Origin: Pyrenula massariospora
Lineage: Eukaryota > Ascomycota > Eurotiomycetes > Pyrenulales > Pyrenulaceae
Assembly: GCA_021030905.1 (NCBI GenBank)
Contig: JAGFMI010000027.1
Coordinates: 404,942 to 468,941 of the forward strand
DNA length: 64,000 nt
Direction: 5' to 3'
The notes below the pieces were generated by a model. The model was not told the DNA's origin. It did not search any database and saw nothing but the letters and a program-made list of their open reading frames with translations. Position 1 is the stretch's first letter. Every line of letters starts with the position of its first letter. This document shows, in pieces, positions 25,139-38,271 of the stretch. A program made the translations under genes and the position numbers.

Positions 25139-25564
25139 TTAGAACCTCTGATCAGAACCCGAGCTCCCCAGATTGACTGAAACATCGCTCGGAAGAGTTT
25201 GACGTGCTGAGTCGCTAGATGCGCCGGCATCAGAAGCTCCGACAGCTGCGATGGTATGGTACGGGTCGTCGGTGATGCTCTGCCCGAGCCAACGTTGCAT
25301 CTGTGGCCTATAGGTTATTGAGGTTGCGGCAGGCGCTGGGCCGGAAGACGTCGAAGATGAGACGGTAGCTGAGGAGGTGTTCTGAGAGGCCCGTCGTTCC
25401 CTTGCAGCACCGATACTGTGTTCTTGACTTGTTGGGGCATACGGACGATGGAGGGTGACGAGGCAGGGTTGTGTTTGAGTCGACTCCGACTTGCTAGGGT
25501 CTTTGCAGGAGTCTTCCTGTGTGGTGGCCTGCGTCTTGTTGTCTTCCTGGCCTGAAGGTGCCAT
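25139..25564 (-). CDS. Small Ser/Thr-rich hypothetical protein
   Basis: Minus-strand open frame of 141 residues starting at MAPSGQEDN. I do not recognise a family. The first 90 residues are rich in Ser, Thr, Gln and Pro and look disordered. The last 50 contain a more ordered, conserved-looking stretch (YRPQMQRWLGQSITDDPYHT, then TIAAVGAS) and end in SSGSDQRF. It lies convergent with the dienoyl-CoA reductase gene, 264 bp away. Coding status rests on frame length, a plausible start and non-random composition only. It could be spurious. Confidence 0.42.
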   Translation of the reverse strand: MAPSGQEDNKTQATTQEDSCKDPSKSESTQTQPCLVTLHRPYAPTSQEHSIGAARERRASQNTSSATVSSSTSSGPAPAATSITYRPQMQRWLGQSITDDPYHTIAAVGASDAGASSDSARQTLPSDVSVNLGSSGSDQRF

Positions 25565-26668
25565 CGTGAATGTTGTGGGCTGCAATGCCCTTGGAGTAGT
25601 CGCCAGGCTTCGGGGGGAGGGGCAGGGGCTAGGAGGAATGGGGGAAAAGTGATGATGGCTTCAGGGAGCCACGTCAATTGAAGGGCTGGCCTTGGATCTA
25701 TGAAGAAGAGAAAAAAAAGTCGGAGAAAAAGCTGAAGAAACAACGCAAGGACTCGGGGAATGGACGACCTAGTCAAGAGCTCGACAGAAGAAATCAAACA
25801 TCGCTCTGGGCCGGAAGGCGAAGAAGGAATTTGAGCAGGATAAATGGATTCCATATCGTGCTTTCGGCCAGCCCATAAACACCATAGCAGGGTCCGTAAT
25901 TGCCTTTTCTCAGTCATTTGGAGCTAAATCTTCTGACACATGCGCGCTCTGTTATGCACGCGTTGCAAAGGGCACAGCCAGTGACAGGCGGCGCCGGTGC
26001 TCGAGTCAGCAATCTCATGGATGACATCTCGCTGGCTGGTCACACAGGATTTTGGTACAAGCCTGTCAACGTTGATCGTCCACGCTGGGGGAATCAGTGT
26101 TTCCCTCCTCCTAGGTCCATAAAGGTTGAACTGTAGCCGAGGGGGGAAAATTTCCACAGGGATAGCTTTCGCGTTGTGCTACCATCTTTTCGTCTGCGCC
26201 GACTCATGTACCTCATAAACAATGGACAGGGGTTGCTGGTGGAAGGATCCTGGTGTAGGGGAGAAGGTTCCCTACTGGCGCTCCCTCGTACGCTCATAGA
26301 AGAAATCGGTGGACTTGGTGGGTCGCACAAAGTTAGTGGAGCTCTGGAGGCGGCCGGGGACGGGATGCAGCCGGTGGGAGAGCCGCTCGAGTTCAGCTGC
26401 GGAGGTTTTCGGTGGCGTGCTGTGATAAAGTATCTGCACCAGATTTTGGAATCAGCCAGTGAGAGGATGACACCGGACACTAAGGGACAGAACGACTTCT
26501 GTCCCTTAGTCTTGGATGCCTGGACGTCTTGGCGGACCAGATCTTGGTCAAGGCCAATCACAGATCAGCCGTGCATCAACCCATCAGGCCAGGTAGGAAA
26601 CACAGATACTGGAACAAGATGCATGATATCTCGACGAAGTCGCGAGGCTGTCCGCCTCAACTCCCTCT
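25565..26668. other. Intergenic, upstream of the ankyrin gene
   Basis: No gene is called. Long overlapping frames on both strands (about 26100-26860) lack motifs. A perfect 14-bp stem-loop lies at 26479-26510. Confidence 0.45.
26479..26510. repeat. Perfect 14-bp inverted repeat with 4-nt loop
   Basis: Arms 26479-26492 (ACTAAGGGACAGAA) and 26497-26510 are exact reverse complements, separated by CGAC. It lies about 200 bp upstream of the Clr5-coding exon. It could be a transcript hairpin, an operator-like palindrome or a miniature-element relic. Confidence 0.85.
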
Positions 26669-29600
26669 TTGTCTCGCTTTGGAGCCAATCTACCCTTGGT
26701 CTCCCAAAGCACAATAGAATATCTGTTCGCATTTTGGCCCTTGTCCACACGAGCCACGGAAGGCCGCTGGGTATCTCTGGAACTCGAAATCCGTCGTCTT
26801 TACCTACAGCGGGATTTGACGCTGAAGGCTTTGATGGCAGAAATAAAAGAGAGATTTGGCTTTGAAGCAACGTCAGCCTTGCGCCCCACTGTCAGCTAAG
26901 CCTTTCTTTGAACTTATTTCCAGGAAAGCGCAGTATGAAGCAAAGTTTCGAGCATGGGGAATAAACAAGAATTTCAAACCGGAGGTCTGGAGATATGTCG
27001 GTCACCATGTCCGAAAGAGACATCTCGAGGGGAAGGAGACAGAGGTGGTTTGCAGCGGAATTCGCGTGCCACCGAAGAAAGTGCAGAAAACTACCAACAG
27101 ATGTCGACCACTACCTACCCTCCAGACCCTTCCACCACCGCGGCAAGACGTAAGTCGTCGCACTTGAGAAGTTTTATCATCTCGTTATTCCTTACACGCC
27201 TCCTCTTAGAACCAAGTCCTACGACTCCGACAGACGTCACACTTCGCTTTGCAACGCCCCAACCAATCTCACTCGCCTTCGAGTAGTAGGGCAATATGCC
27301 TTGGTTCCGCTTTTCCCATAGTTGGCTGCAAGGCATTCTCCTTAGAATGTTGCGATGCCAGCAGCTGATTGTACAAATGCGCTTTAGTCCTGGCTGCTTC
27401 CAACTTTCGGAGCTTTGAGATTCCTTCACCTTGGAGACTTGCACATGGCTCTCTCGTGCTGAACAAAGAACCCATATCCTCGAAACACACTTACACAGAA
27501 TCTACAAGGATGTAGATTGTTTGTCGTACGTTGTTACGACTCTCCGAAATCTGCTCGGGCCAGATGCTCTCCTGGGAATGCCTCGGGCATGAGATGCTAT
27601 GCCGCACTGGAACTGGTCAGATCTCCTTCGATTTTCTTGAGATAGTGCTTTTTCTTCTATCAAACAACCACCACTTTACAGATGACGAATTGTTTGATGT
27701 TAAGACTGAGGAGTCTGATAGCACCTTCCTCCAGCTTTTCAGGAAGTTACAATCTACAAGGCCATTTCTGAGATCCCTATTTGACTCGGAGTTAGTATCG
27801 GCGCGAGCAATCTGTGAACAAGTCTTCGGAGCGGCTGTTAGGCTAGGTGATTTGGACGTATTAGGCATCTCTCTAAAAGCTGGCTTCGATCCAAATCGAC
27901 CTGTGAAGCTCGAATATCTATATCACATAATGTGCCAAGCGACCTACCAGGACAATGACGTTACTCATACACATTTAGCATCGCCACTTCATATTGCGCT
28001 ATGCCTGCGGAACTTGGAGGAGTGCAGGTCACTGCTTGCATATGGAGCGAATGGAAACGCAACGAAAAATTGCGACTGGCCGATAATAATCTACGCTGTC
28101 AGAGCCTACTGTGCAACGAAGTTTGACTGCTTTGGGAGATCCTCGAAGAGTAATGACGACGGGTTCCCGCCGAAAAATCCCGAAATCCTCCAAATAGTTC
28201 TTTCGTGGTATGCAGAGATACCGCGTCGGGAAATGCCATTGCTGAGATCTTACCAGAATAGAGCACCGCCAGCGGTTCGAATGCTCTTGGTTCCATATCT
28301 TAACTTGAATCGAGAGGAGGAACGCTCTACCCTAAAGTCCTATGTACTTAAAAGACAGCGTCCTTACGAGAGCCACTTAATCCGCGCTATACGAGCAGAG
28401 GATATATCGGCTCTCAAAATCCTATTGAAAAAGGGAGCCAATCCTAACACGTATAGCCTCAATCATCAGCCCGCTCTTTATGAGGCCGTGTTGATCGGAA
28501 GGCTTGATATGTGCCAAATTCTACTATCGAGCGGAGCCGACCTTTCACTAAACAATCCATTAGGAGGCATACTCGGATTTGCGTCATGTTTGAGAAATGC
28601 AAATGTTGTCAGGTTGCTTTTAGGGCATGGGGTCGACGTTAATGCCCGGTCCTCATTTTCTGTGTACTGGAGAAAATGTAGAAAAGCTTTCTGGTCTCGT
28701 CTAGATTTCCTGAAAACCCCGGGTTTACACATTGGCAAACATGGAATTCGGAAAAAGAGCGCTCTATTTTCTGCGATATTCAATTCTGACCACGAAGTAG
28801 CTCACTTACATTTGGATCACGGCGCTGTTGTTATGGATGGAGAACTCGTTCATGCTACAAGACACTTTCCGTCTATTATTTCCTACATGTTTGAGTGTGG
28901 GGCTTATTCTGATACAGCCAATCGTTTCAACATGTCGATTTTGGGCGCAGCTATATGGATACTTCAGTTCAACCTCGTCATACGGATTCTCAAATCTGAG
29001 CGATTTCGATATGATCCCTCGGCTCTCTGCGCTGCAGTCTGGATGGCGATCGAGACGAAATATATGACCCTTATTGACACATTATAAAGCCGACGAAAGC
29101 CGAACCAATCACATGACGACCTAATGGGAGGGACTGCATTTGGTATTGCGATAGTGGCCGAGGACTGGGACTGTTTAGAGCTACTTCATGCATACAATTT
29201 GCGACCATCACTAGCATTGTACAATACGACTTTGAAGGCTAGTCCTTACGAAGCCCTGGAATTATAGGCTGAGAAGGAGAAGTGGTGGTGGTTAGCCTTC
29301 TTCGAGCCGGGCAACCAGTCACCGCTGAAGGGAACGCTACCCCAGGTTTCTGGCGTGATAGGAAACGAAGCGATTCGAAAGCGTCTCTTGGACACAGGAC
29401 ATAGACCTGTTGCACGAGATCTGGTCTCTGCCCTCAACGATGTTAATGCTGAACTTTTGTTCACTTACATAAGCGTCGGAGCAGACTTGAACGAGCCTGT
29501 GGAATCTCTCGGTAATTATCGCGCTGGGCTCCGTACGCCTATTCAACACACCAGAATGCTCTCAACTGCTATCCAGCGGAACAACACATGCATTGCTCGC

Positions 29601-30308
29601 CGTCTTGTTGAGGCAGGTGCAGATGTAAACGGTAAGCCCATTTACAAACCTCGTGAAAAGGCTATCGATTACAGCTTTCAGGTTCCATTCTAGCCCAGAA
29701 CTCCACTTCAAGCAGCTGTTGAGCAGGTAAATTTGGATATGATTGATCTTTTACTCAGCAGGGGCGCCAATATCAATGCCCCTGCAGCTCTTCACGTTGG
29801 AGCCACTGCACTACAAATAACCTCGATCTGGGGATTCCTGGGCATTGCTCGGAAACTGCTCGAGCTTGGTGCTGATTGTAATGCCCCGTCGGCTCTCTAT
29901 CACGGTCGGACGGCTTTGGAAGGTGCTGCTGAGCATGGGAGGATTGACATAATGCAGATGCTTCTCAACTGGGGAGTCGAGACTAAGGGAGCGGGAAGTA
30001 GTCAGTATTATCGGGCCATTAAATTTGCTTAAAGGTAAGGTCATTATGCCGCTGGTAACCTGTTGCAGAAGCACCGGAGATGGACGGAGGAAGACCATCG
30101 CCAGCTCACGGAACAAGATCTCTCTGAAAGACCGACGGAGGAGTCTGCTGACAGAAGTGGCTCTGTAGTGGATGAAGATGATGTTCCAAGCGACAATGCA
30201 TGCGAGAAATCTTGGAAATGTCCTTGCAGAACTTGTCTTTTCAACGCAGGCGTCAACGAGTCTGAGCCGCATATTCTACATGAAGCATACCAGAAAGGAG
30301 GTACATAA
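26669..30308 (+). pseudogene. Clr5-ankyrin repeat gene, broken by nonsense codons
   Basis: The 5' part encodes a Clr5-type domain, spliced at 26872-26923, reading WVSLELEIRRLYL then FGFEATKAQYEAKFRAWGIN. This domain typically opens large fungal ankyrin proteins. From about 27516 a single reading frame runs to 30308 and carries ankyrin repeats, such as LKILLKKGANPNTYS, MCQILLSSGADLSL and IARKLLELGADCNAP. That frame is interrupted only by stops at 27513 (TAG), 29085 (TAA), 29265 (TAG), 29691 (TAG) and 30030 (TAA); open sequence on either side stays in the same frame and keeps repeat character. No frameshift is needed. Region 27150-27510 between Clr5 and the repeats is unclear and may hold introns. 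No start codon was found for the Clr5 exon. Likely a recently disabled gene; the original product would be a cytosolic or nuclear protein-interaction scaffold. Unspliced introns could explain at most one or two of the stops. Confidence 0.78.
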
Positions 30309-31185
30309 CCAATTAAGCATGTGGACCCACTGCTTCGGAGAATATATGCTAGGCAGGCGAAAAGTCCAAGACCGTTGGCGGTCTCTGGAGGACAGAATCC
30401 ATGGCAAAACTTGCTCTGCTGAGTACCGATAACCTACACGAGATACTTAACACTGGAAAAACAGAAGACACTCCCAATGAACATGCTAGCCAACCAAGTT
30501 GATATCCTCAAAAGATCTACAAAGATCTCGATGTGGAGGAAGAGATTCTACCCTCAAGCCTCGCTTCTAGACCATCCCATAAAGACAATATCGGCATCAA
30601 GGTACGTCCATAGAAGTTGGATCGGGACAGGCCCTCTGATGCTCCGGAACGCTCTGGGCACCAATTTAGTGCTGTCGAAGATGGGATATGGCTATACCAA
30701 GTTTTGACAAAGCAGCCGCAGTAGCATGAGTACTAGTATTAATGACTTTCTTACCGTCCTACACGTGCATAGATCGCCGGTCAGAGTCGCCGCCAATCGT
30801 CCAACGCCCCTTGGTGACTGCAAGGATGTCCTTTCGGAGGTAGGCAAGAGTGGCCGCCTAGGGGGCCTGCAAAGCAGCATGTTATCTGAGTGTCAATGTT
30901 TTCTCAGAATGCACTACCTCAGATGAGCTGCTCCGGACTGATGACCTTAGTTTTTGAACGACCATTCAAAGCCCAAAAGATCATCCCGAATCCGTGGTCG
31001 ACTTAATGATGCGGAGAGCCTCCAGAGCACTATCCCTTTCTCTTTCCTCCGCTCAAGACTCCGTACATCACACACAAGGGCCACGTCTCTAAGGACGAGA
31101 TGCATTTGAACAAAGCATGATCTATTATCTTCTCAAAATACAGATCTACCTACCAAAAAACATCATTATTGAAGAAGAAAAATCA
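30309..31185. other. Intergenic, PKS 3' side
   Basis: Between the ankyrin pseudogene and the PKS stop codon. No gene, repeat or RNA recognised; presumed left boundary of the biosynthetic cluster. Confidence 0.5.
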
Positions 31186-34100
31186 TCATTTCAAGAAACC
31201 AATTTCCTTCCAGATATGAATGTATTTCCTCACCACCTCCTCGCTCACCGGTCCAACAGCAGCAAGAGTCTCGGAATGCTCAAGTGTCTTCTTGGTGTCC
31301 AGAACAAGCCCTCCACAGGACATCCGAAGATAGTTGCTGTCCAAGAAATCCAAAAGTGTCGCCGCTGGATTATTCTGTACCGGAGCCTCGCGCACGCGCT
31401 GAACCCACTCCTCAAAGGGAATCAAGTTCGGGATGTTCAGCGCGTCGGCCAGGATGGCGTTCGTCTCGTGCCACGGCTGGCCGGCTGGGTTCTCGATGTG
31501 GTAGATTGGGTAGGGCGTGCGGTCCGACAGGACGAGGTCGGAAAGGGCCCCGGCAATGTCGTTAACGGTGGTCCAGTAGACGGTTCCGTCCACGTCGGGC
31601 AAGGCGTTCAAGGTTTGCGACGATTTGATCAGGAACCCAAAGTGTTCCATAGGGTTCCAGTACCCGCTGGTCTTGGAGCCGGCGATCTGGCCCAGACGGA
31701 CTGCCATAGTGCGGAATCGGTCGGGATGTTTGTGGAGAGTCTCATCGAGCATCCTTTCGCAACCCCATTTGGCGTCACCGTAGCCGTTTGGCAGCACGGT
31801 GTCGATGCTCATCCGCTCCTCGGGGACCATGGTTTTCTTCTCTCCATTCCCCAGGCCGTAGTGTCCGACGACGCCGATGGAAGACACCATCTGGAAGCTG
31901 AACTTGAAGCTTGCTGGACGCCGTGACACGACATCGCAACCAAAGTCGATGAGGTTGCGCATGACTTGGAACTGCGACTCGAAGCCAACCAGGGGACGCT
32001 TCGCACTCATGGGCCAGGCATTGTGAATGAGGTGGGTGACAGAATTCACAAGCCCTTCATACTCGCTGTGCGGTAGTCCAAACATGCGTTTCGAGCTGTC
32101 AGTCTGCAACACTAACAATTTGGGCTTGAGAGACTCGGGGAATCGAAGGCCCTTCTCCCTCATAGCCTTTTGTTGGCGAATATAGGGATCCGCCTTGTTC
32201 TCGCGATTGAGACAGACGACTGTTTTTACGTCAGGAAGATGAGCGATATGGTAGACGAGGTTGCCCCCTAAGCTCCCCGACGCTCCCGTCACCAGAACAA
32301 CCCTTGCATTATCGTCCGGGGCAGCAGATCGGGGTGATGGGATAGGGGCAGAGAATCCGGCAGTGGCCTTTTCAACATATTCGTCAACAGCTTTCTTGCG
32401 AGCGGCAAGAGCAGCATTTTCGCTCTCGCTACGTAGTGGTATGCTGTTCTTTTTGGTGTTCTCCTCAGCTGTCACTGGGGCTGAAGTAGGGACTGGCTTA
32501 ACCTCGACGAGCGGTTGAGCAGCGCCACTTGCGTCTGTGTTCCCCAATAGCAACTGCTTCAGGTCGGCCACGGTGGGGCAGTCAAGGAAGAAAGACTCGT
32601 GCGAAACTTCAAGCTCGAGCTCATCTTTGAAGCGGCTCATGATGACGAGCGCCAAGAGAGAGTCTACACCGGTGTCGGCAAAATTGGTATCATTGGTAAA
32701 TTCATCCATCGCGACTCCACTTTCCTCAGAGACGATTTGGAGAGCACGCTGGACATCGACTTTGGGAGTTAGAGAACCCATATCGGTAGCAGGAGTGGTG
32801 GCTCCTGTCCCGCTAAGCTCCGGCGTGGTGGTCTCTGAGTCGCGAGAGCTCGGTGTAGAGCTGCCGGTTGAACTGGCTGTAGACCCTCCCAAGAAGCCCT
32901 TTAGATCGCCAACTGTAGGATGCTCATAGAAAAGCGAGTCGAAATCAAGATCTATGGCAAGCTCCTCCTTGAACCTAGCCGAGATGGTCAGACCCAGGAG
33001 AGAATCGATGCCAACGTCACCGAAAATGGTGCTATCAGTCAAATCGGTTACCGCAAGACCGCTTTCTTCGGCGATGATCGACATTGCTTGTGCTATCTTA
33101 GGCTCCTGATATTCTGTGCTCACTTGAGTTCGGCCATGTGTTGCAGTGATAGAAGATACTGGTGCCTGTGGAGCAGGCTGTTTCTTCTGCGCAGGTTGCT
33201 GCTTCTGTGACTTGCTTCCGGCTTCGATTGATAGAATGACCTTCAGCACTCGGCGTGGTACACCTTGGATCTAAGAAAAATAGTCAGTATAGCTTCCCAT
33301 TGCGCAGAATGAGACAAAATAAACGAACCGCGATTTGCCCGAAGTATGCGACGACTCTCTCGCCGTCAAAGACCACCACATCACCGTGCCACAGCTTATC
33401 TACGCCTTCAGCCATGCGTGTGTAGGTCGTGTACTCTTTTTCATAGTCAATAGGTTCAAATATCTGAAAAGAGCCCCATCCGTGGTTCATGAAAACTTCG
33501 ACATCCAGGTCAGTGCTATCTTTGCAATTCATGGCGAATGCGCAAGACTGCGTCAGAGAATCAATGACGGCCGGATGAGTATGGAAGTCACCGTCTCTCT
33601 TCACGCTACCAAAGCTAATACGACTCGATATCTCCAGCGTATTGCTATCCAGCACAAACTCGTCTATCGCGCGGTAGTCGTCGTGGAACCGCGCCAGCGG
33701 TCGGATGGCGCGAAATACCATAGCACGGTTGAAACGGGCTGTAGTTTCTGTGGCAATTCCATGCCGAAGAGCTTGCATCTTTTGCTTCACGTTTGCCGCG
33801 TCCTTTTGGAGTGTGTGCAGGAGGCTTCTATCCTTGAAGCGCACAACACACCGCGAGTGCTCCTGTAATTTCTGTTGATTCTATGATCAATTCTATCAGT
33901 CCACTATCCGCTGATGGGGATCTGGAGGGATTCAAAGAAATACTTACGTCAAAAGACATGAACTTGATAGCTGCTGCGTTTGACGACCAGTCGACTTCAG
34001 TGTGGGCTTGAAGCAGCTGCTCTGTTGCCCCGGCACGGAGGATCAGAGCCTTCGAGATCAGCATATCCGAAACGTCCACAAGATTATCCTGTTGGTTCGG

Positions 34101-37100
34101 ACGATAACGCTCTAGAAGGTAGTTGCCCAGAGTCAACGCGATGTCTGCATATACTGACGGAGTGCAAAGCGGAATTCCATCGACCTCGTGTCCCTGCACC
34201 AGCGGGCTAAGATCCTTACGTGCGATATTTGCTTCCGCAATAATATGAGTTTTCTGAGATTCACTCGTCTCTTCAACGATCTTATGGATGGTAGTGCTCT
34301 CGAGTTTTGGGGCATTACTAATCGTCAGGGGAGGGTCCCCTTTACGCAATGACCAATCGTTAACGTACTGCATCCAGTATGACTGTAGATCCCAGCTATA
34401 TGCAGGCAGCAGAACGACTCTATGCGAGGCTTTGAAATCGGAATAGTACTTATGCCAACAGATATCGGCGCCTCCAGCGTAGAGATTCTTCAGAGTTGCC
34501 GCCAAAACCTGCCAGACCGGTCTGCCGCGATGTAACGACGCCAGAGAGGTCACCTGCGATCCTAGGACTGCACTGACCATACCAGAAATGGCTGGGTGCG
34601 GGCCAATCTCAAGCATTATTGTCTGGTCAGTGATAACGCGATGGCTCTGCGCCGCAAGGAGTGCCTTGAGCATGTTGACAGGTTCACGGGAGTGACGTGC
34701 GAGGTATTCAGGACCAAATTTCCCATTACCATCAACGATGCTACCATCCAAGGGGCATAGGATAGGGATCTTGGCCTTGGAGTACGTGACGCCGCTGGCC
34801 GTCTTTTTGAAATCCGCCAGCACCGGGTCTACTTGAGAAGAGTGGAAGGCATAAGGGACCTTTAGTAGTGTCGATTTAACTCCCGCGGCTGTTAGCAATT
34901 CTTTAAAAACGGAGATATTCTTGCTCGGCCCGGCCAGGACCGTCTCAGTCGGTGAATTTATGCAAGCAATCTCGTATCTTTCATCCTTTAGAATGCCTGC
35001 GATTTCATCGACTGGTCCCTTAATGACAAGCATGGCGTGGGTATTTCGTGTGCACTTTTCCTGGAGTAAGTCGGCCCTCTTTCCCACAAGATACACAGTA
35101 TCCGCGTCCGACAAAACCCCAGCGACATTGAGGGCCGCATACTCACCTAGGCTATGTCCAACCACGGCACTGGGGACGATATTCCATGATGCCCATAGTT
35201 TGCTAAGAGCAATCTGCATGCAGACACTTGCTAACTGGACAGCGGTAGGAGCAAATATGCCAATGTCTTGCTCCTCAGACTTAATGACAGGTAGGATTGA
35301 TGGAAAGCCCAGGCTCTGTCCAATTTGATCCAGTCGACGCATTTCAGTGCGGAAGAGGGAGAAATTCTCGAAGAGCTGCTTGCCCATCCCGGGGTATTGT
35401 GCGCCCTGACCGGTGAAGGTGAAGATAACCTTCCGGACGCTCTTGGGTCTGGTCATCCCGGTCTGGTCGCGGAGAGCTGTCTCAATTTGGATGCAGAAAT
35501 CTCCAATGCTTGAGCCAGTGAGCATAACACGATGCTGATGATGCACCCTCCGTGCTGTTGTGGTGTATGAGAGCTGGTCGACAGAGATACCCGGGTTTTG
35601 CTTTAAGAACCCGAGCATAGACCTGAGGTTACCCTGCAGGGAGGCGCCGTTTTTGGCTGAGACGGCTATAAGATGGTGACTTCGCGGGTCAGCTGCTTCG
35701 CTGGGGGACTCGCGCTTGAGCGGTGCATCCTCGATCAGTAGAGACGAATTTCCGCCAGCAGCGCTGAAATTATTAACGAACGCCCGTCGAGGCTTTGAAG
35801 GATCAGAACTTCTTTCCCAAGGGGTCGCCTTCAATGCGATGTTGACATTCCGCTCCTGCAAATCGGTCGGGAACTTGTGGTTGATCTTTGTCTTGATTCC
35901 ACAATGCGGAACAATCATGTTCTTCTTCATCATCATTAGCACCTTGATAAGGCTCGAGACACCTGACGCAGCTTCGCCATGTCCGATGTTTGCTTTCGCA
36001 GATCCCAGATAGAGAGCCTCGTCACTACTTCGGCCTTTCTTAACCTGGTTAAGAGGCGGTGCAAAAGTGTCCAGAACACTAGACATCTCCCCGGCATCGC
36101 CTGCTTGGGTGCCCGTTCCATGCATTTCAACATAGCCGACAGTATAGGGATCCACAGCGCCTTGGTTCAGGATCTTGTTAAAGATAGCACGCTGAGCCCC
36201 GACATGTGGCCGAGTAATTGACTCTGACTCCGCCGAGTGGTTAGTGTAAGCACCCAAAATGGTGCCCAGAATTGTGTCGTTGTCAGCAATGGCATCATCA
36301 AGACGTTTAATAATTACTGTCCCTATTCCTTCTCCGCGACAGTACCCGTCAGCCGAGTCATCAAAGGTTTTACAATTTCCAGTTCGTGAGAGAAAGTGAC
36401 CTCTATCAAGCCCGGCCGTGAAATCTGGGTTCGTCAGAACATTAGTTCCGCCAGCGATCGCTGTATCAATGTCTCCTCGCCACAGCGAATTACATGCAAG
36501 GTGAATGCCAGCAAGACTGGATGAACATGCCGTATCGACTGCAAAACTCGGACCACTAAACTTGAAGCAGTAGTTAATGCGTCCTGGTATGAAGGCTCGA
36601 TTCCCACCTGGAATGAAGTATGCATCAATATTTTGGGCGCTGTTGGTCTCCATCCAGTCATTGCTAGTCACACCATAGAAAACGCCGACTCGATCACGTC
36701 GGGTCGAAGGTGTTGCATCTGGAACAATGCCAGCTTGCTCTATTGCTTCATAAGCCGTCATTAAAGCAAGCCGTTGTGCAGGATCGATTTGTGGCGCTTC
36801 TCGTGGTGAGATGTTAAAAAAGCGCGCATCAAATACAGCTGGGTCATCAAGCCAACAGCCATATGGCGTTGCGCTCGTGTTTTTCCGGGTTCCTGTAGGG
36901 TCTACGTGCGTTGTGGTGTCCCAGTGAAGGGCTGGAGCAGGCTTGTGGACATCCAAACCTTGGTAAAGAAGATCCCAGAATGCCTCATTGTCTTTCGCAC
37001 CAGGGAACCTTCCAGACATTCCGATGATGGCGAGCTTCGGTTTGTCACGGCTGCTATAGGAGGCGTCTTCAGGAAGAGCTGGTTTGCTCGGTGCTGGTGT

Positions 37101-38271
37101 AGGTAGCAACAACGTCCGGAGCGACGTCTGCTTGAGAGCTGAATAGATGAGTTGGTCGGCCCTAGTTCCGATAGGAGCAACACTGAATGTCCCAGGGCTC
37201 ACTCTTTGAAGAAAAGTCTGCAACTCTTCAAGGACGCTACTCCAACGAATTGGCTGGAGCAATATTTGTCCTACAGCAGCCTTCAAGAGTATCTCAAAGT
37301 TGCCACCTTCCACTGTAGGCCCCGCGCCTGAGAAGACGGGAATCTGGTTAGGATGGGCGCCGGCATTACGAAGGCCTAGGCTCCCAACGATCTCTTCAAC
37401 ATCATCCTGAGAGTATAGATGTGGAGCATGGTACGGTCCGTGGACCTGGACGCTCTTGAATGCGACATCCTTCAAATTTCCGGAACTGGTAAGTTGAGCG
37501 AGCGAGCGTGGCGGGCCGCTCACCGTTATTCCGTTTGGGGCATAGGCGCTGACATATGGCCTGCTAGTCAGGGGCAATATCTGGATTGGGGATCACATCA
37601 GCTGTTGAAAGACGGAAGTGTGGCAAGCCTAGGCTTATGATTGCGCTCTTACAGTTTGTTCACAGAAACTGTGCACGGCTTCGACAGATGCCAAGCCGGG
37701 AACGATTATTGACCAGCTCCGATCCGAAGCATCCGAGGCTTCGACTCGCTGTGCGACATCTGCCACATACATGCCGGTTCTGAAAGCCACGGTGACTGCA
37801 TCGACCGCCATTGAAATGAGCTCGAGTGTGCTGCGGCTGCAGCTCACTGCAGCTGCAGCCAAGGCTCCCGTACAGAGACCAAGGATGCGGGAATTGCTAG
37901 CACAATAATGCCAGGAGCCAGCCTGACTACAAAAATCGTTTAGTGCATGTGCCAAAAAACGCAGGACATGGGGACAGCCTTTACCTTATGAAAATTCCAA
38001 GCTGATACATACAAGTTACAGCCATATCCAGGGGTATACATCGTTTTCCACCTTGCTTCCACAACACCAGATCGTCAAGGCAGGTGAACCGGGGAAGATC
38101 ATCCCTGGCCTCACGGGGCAATTTGTATATCTCTATGCGAATTGCGTCGTATGCTTTGACGAGGAAGTCTTCCAAGACAGGATTTTGTCTATATCGTGTC
38201 AAATCTTTTAGATACGGCTGTATATCGTATGTTTGGTCCCCAAAGAGGTACAGCTTCAATTGTTCCGCCAT
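31186..38271 (-). CDS. Non-reducing polyketide synthase, SAT-KS-AT-PT-ACP-ACP-R
   Basis: Iterative cytosolic megasynthase that builds an aromatic polyketide from malonyl-CoA and releases it reductively. Minus-strand exons are 38271-37985, 37926-37653, 37580-33948, 33871-33329 and 33270-31186; phases close exactly, giving 2273 residues. Domains: SAT (1-360) with GLCTG, Cys114; KS (about 369-790) with Cys539 in DTACSSS, His674 in EMHGTGT and His720 in KANIGHG; AT with Ser997 in VVGHSLG; PT with His1318 in VQGHEVDGIPL and Asp1502 in HPAVIDSLTQ; ACP1 with Ser1669 (GIDSLL); ACP2 with Ser1783 (GVDSLL); R domain with TGASGSLG (1907-1914) and Tyr2076 in YGDAK. No C-methyltransferase and no thioesterase are present. 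All catalytic residues are intact. The R domain predicts an aldehyde (or alcohol) product, unmethylated on carbon. Starter, chain length and ring pattern cannot be read from sequence. Divergent from an AflR-type regulator, which probably controls it. Confidence 0.95.

Noticed and set aside
26094-26865. Long frames on both strands before the ankyrin gene
   Set aside because: They lack ATG starts in useful places and carry no domain pattern; only the Clr5 segment near 26770 is convincing.
31117-31926. 269-codon plus-strand frame opposite the PKS
   Set aside because: It is the antisense shadow of the reductase domain; the minus-strand frame carries all motifs.
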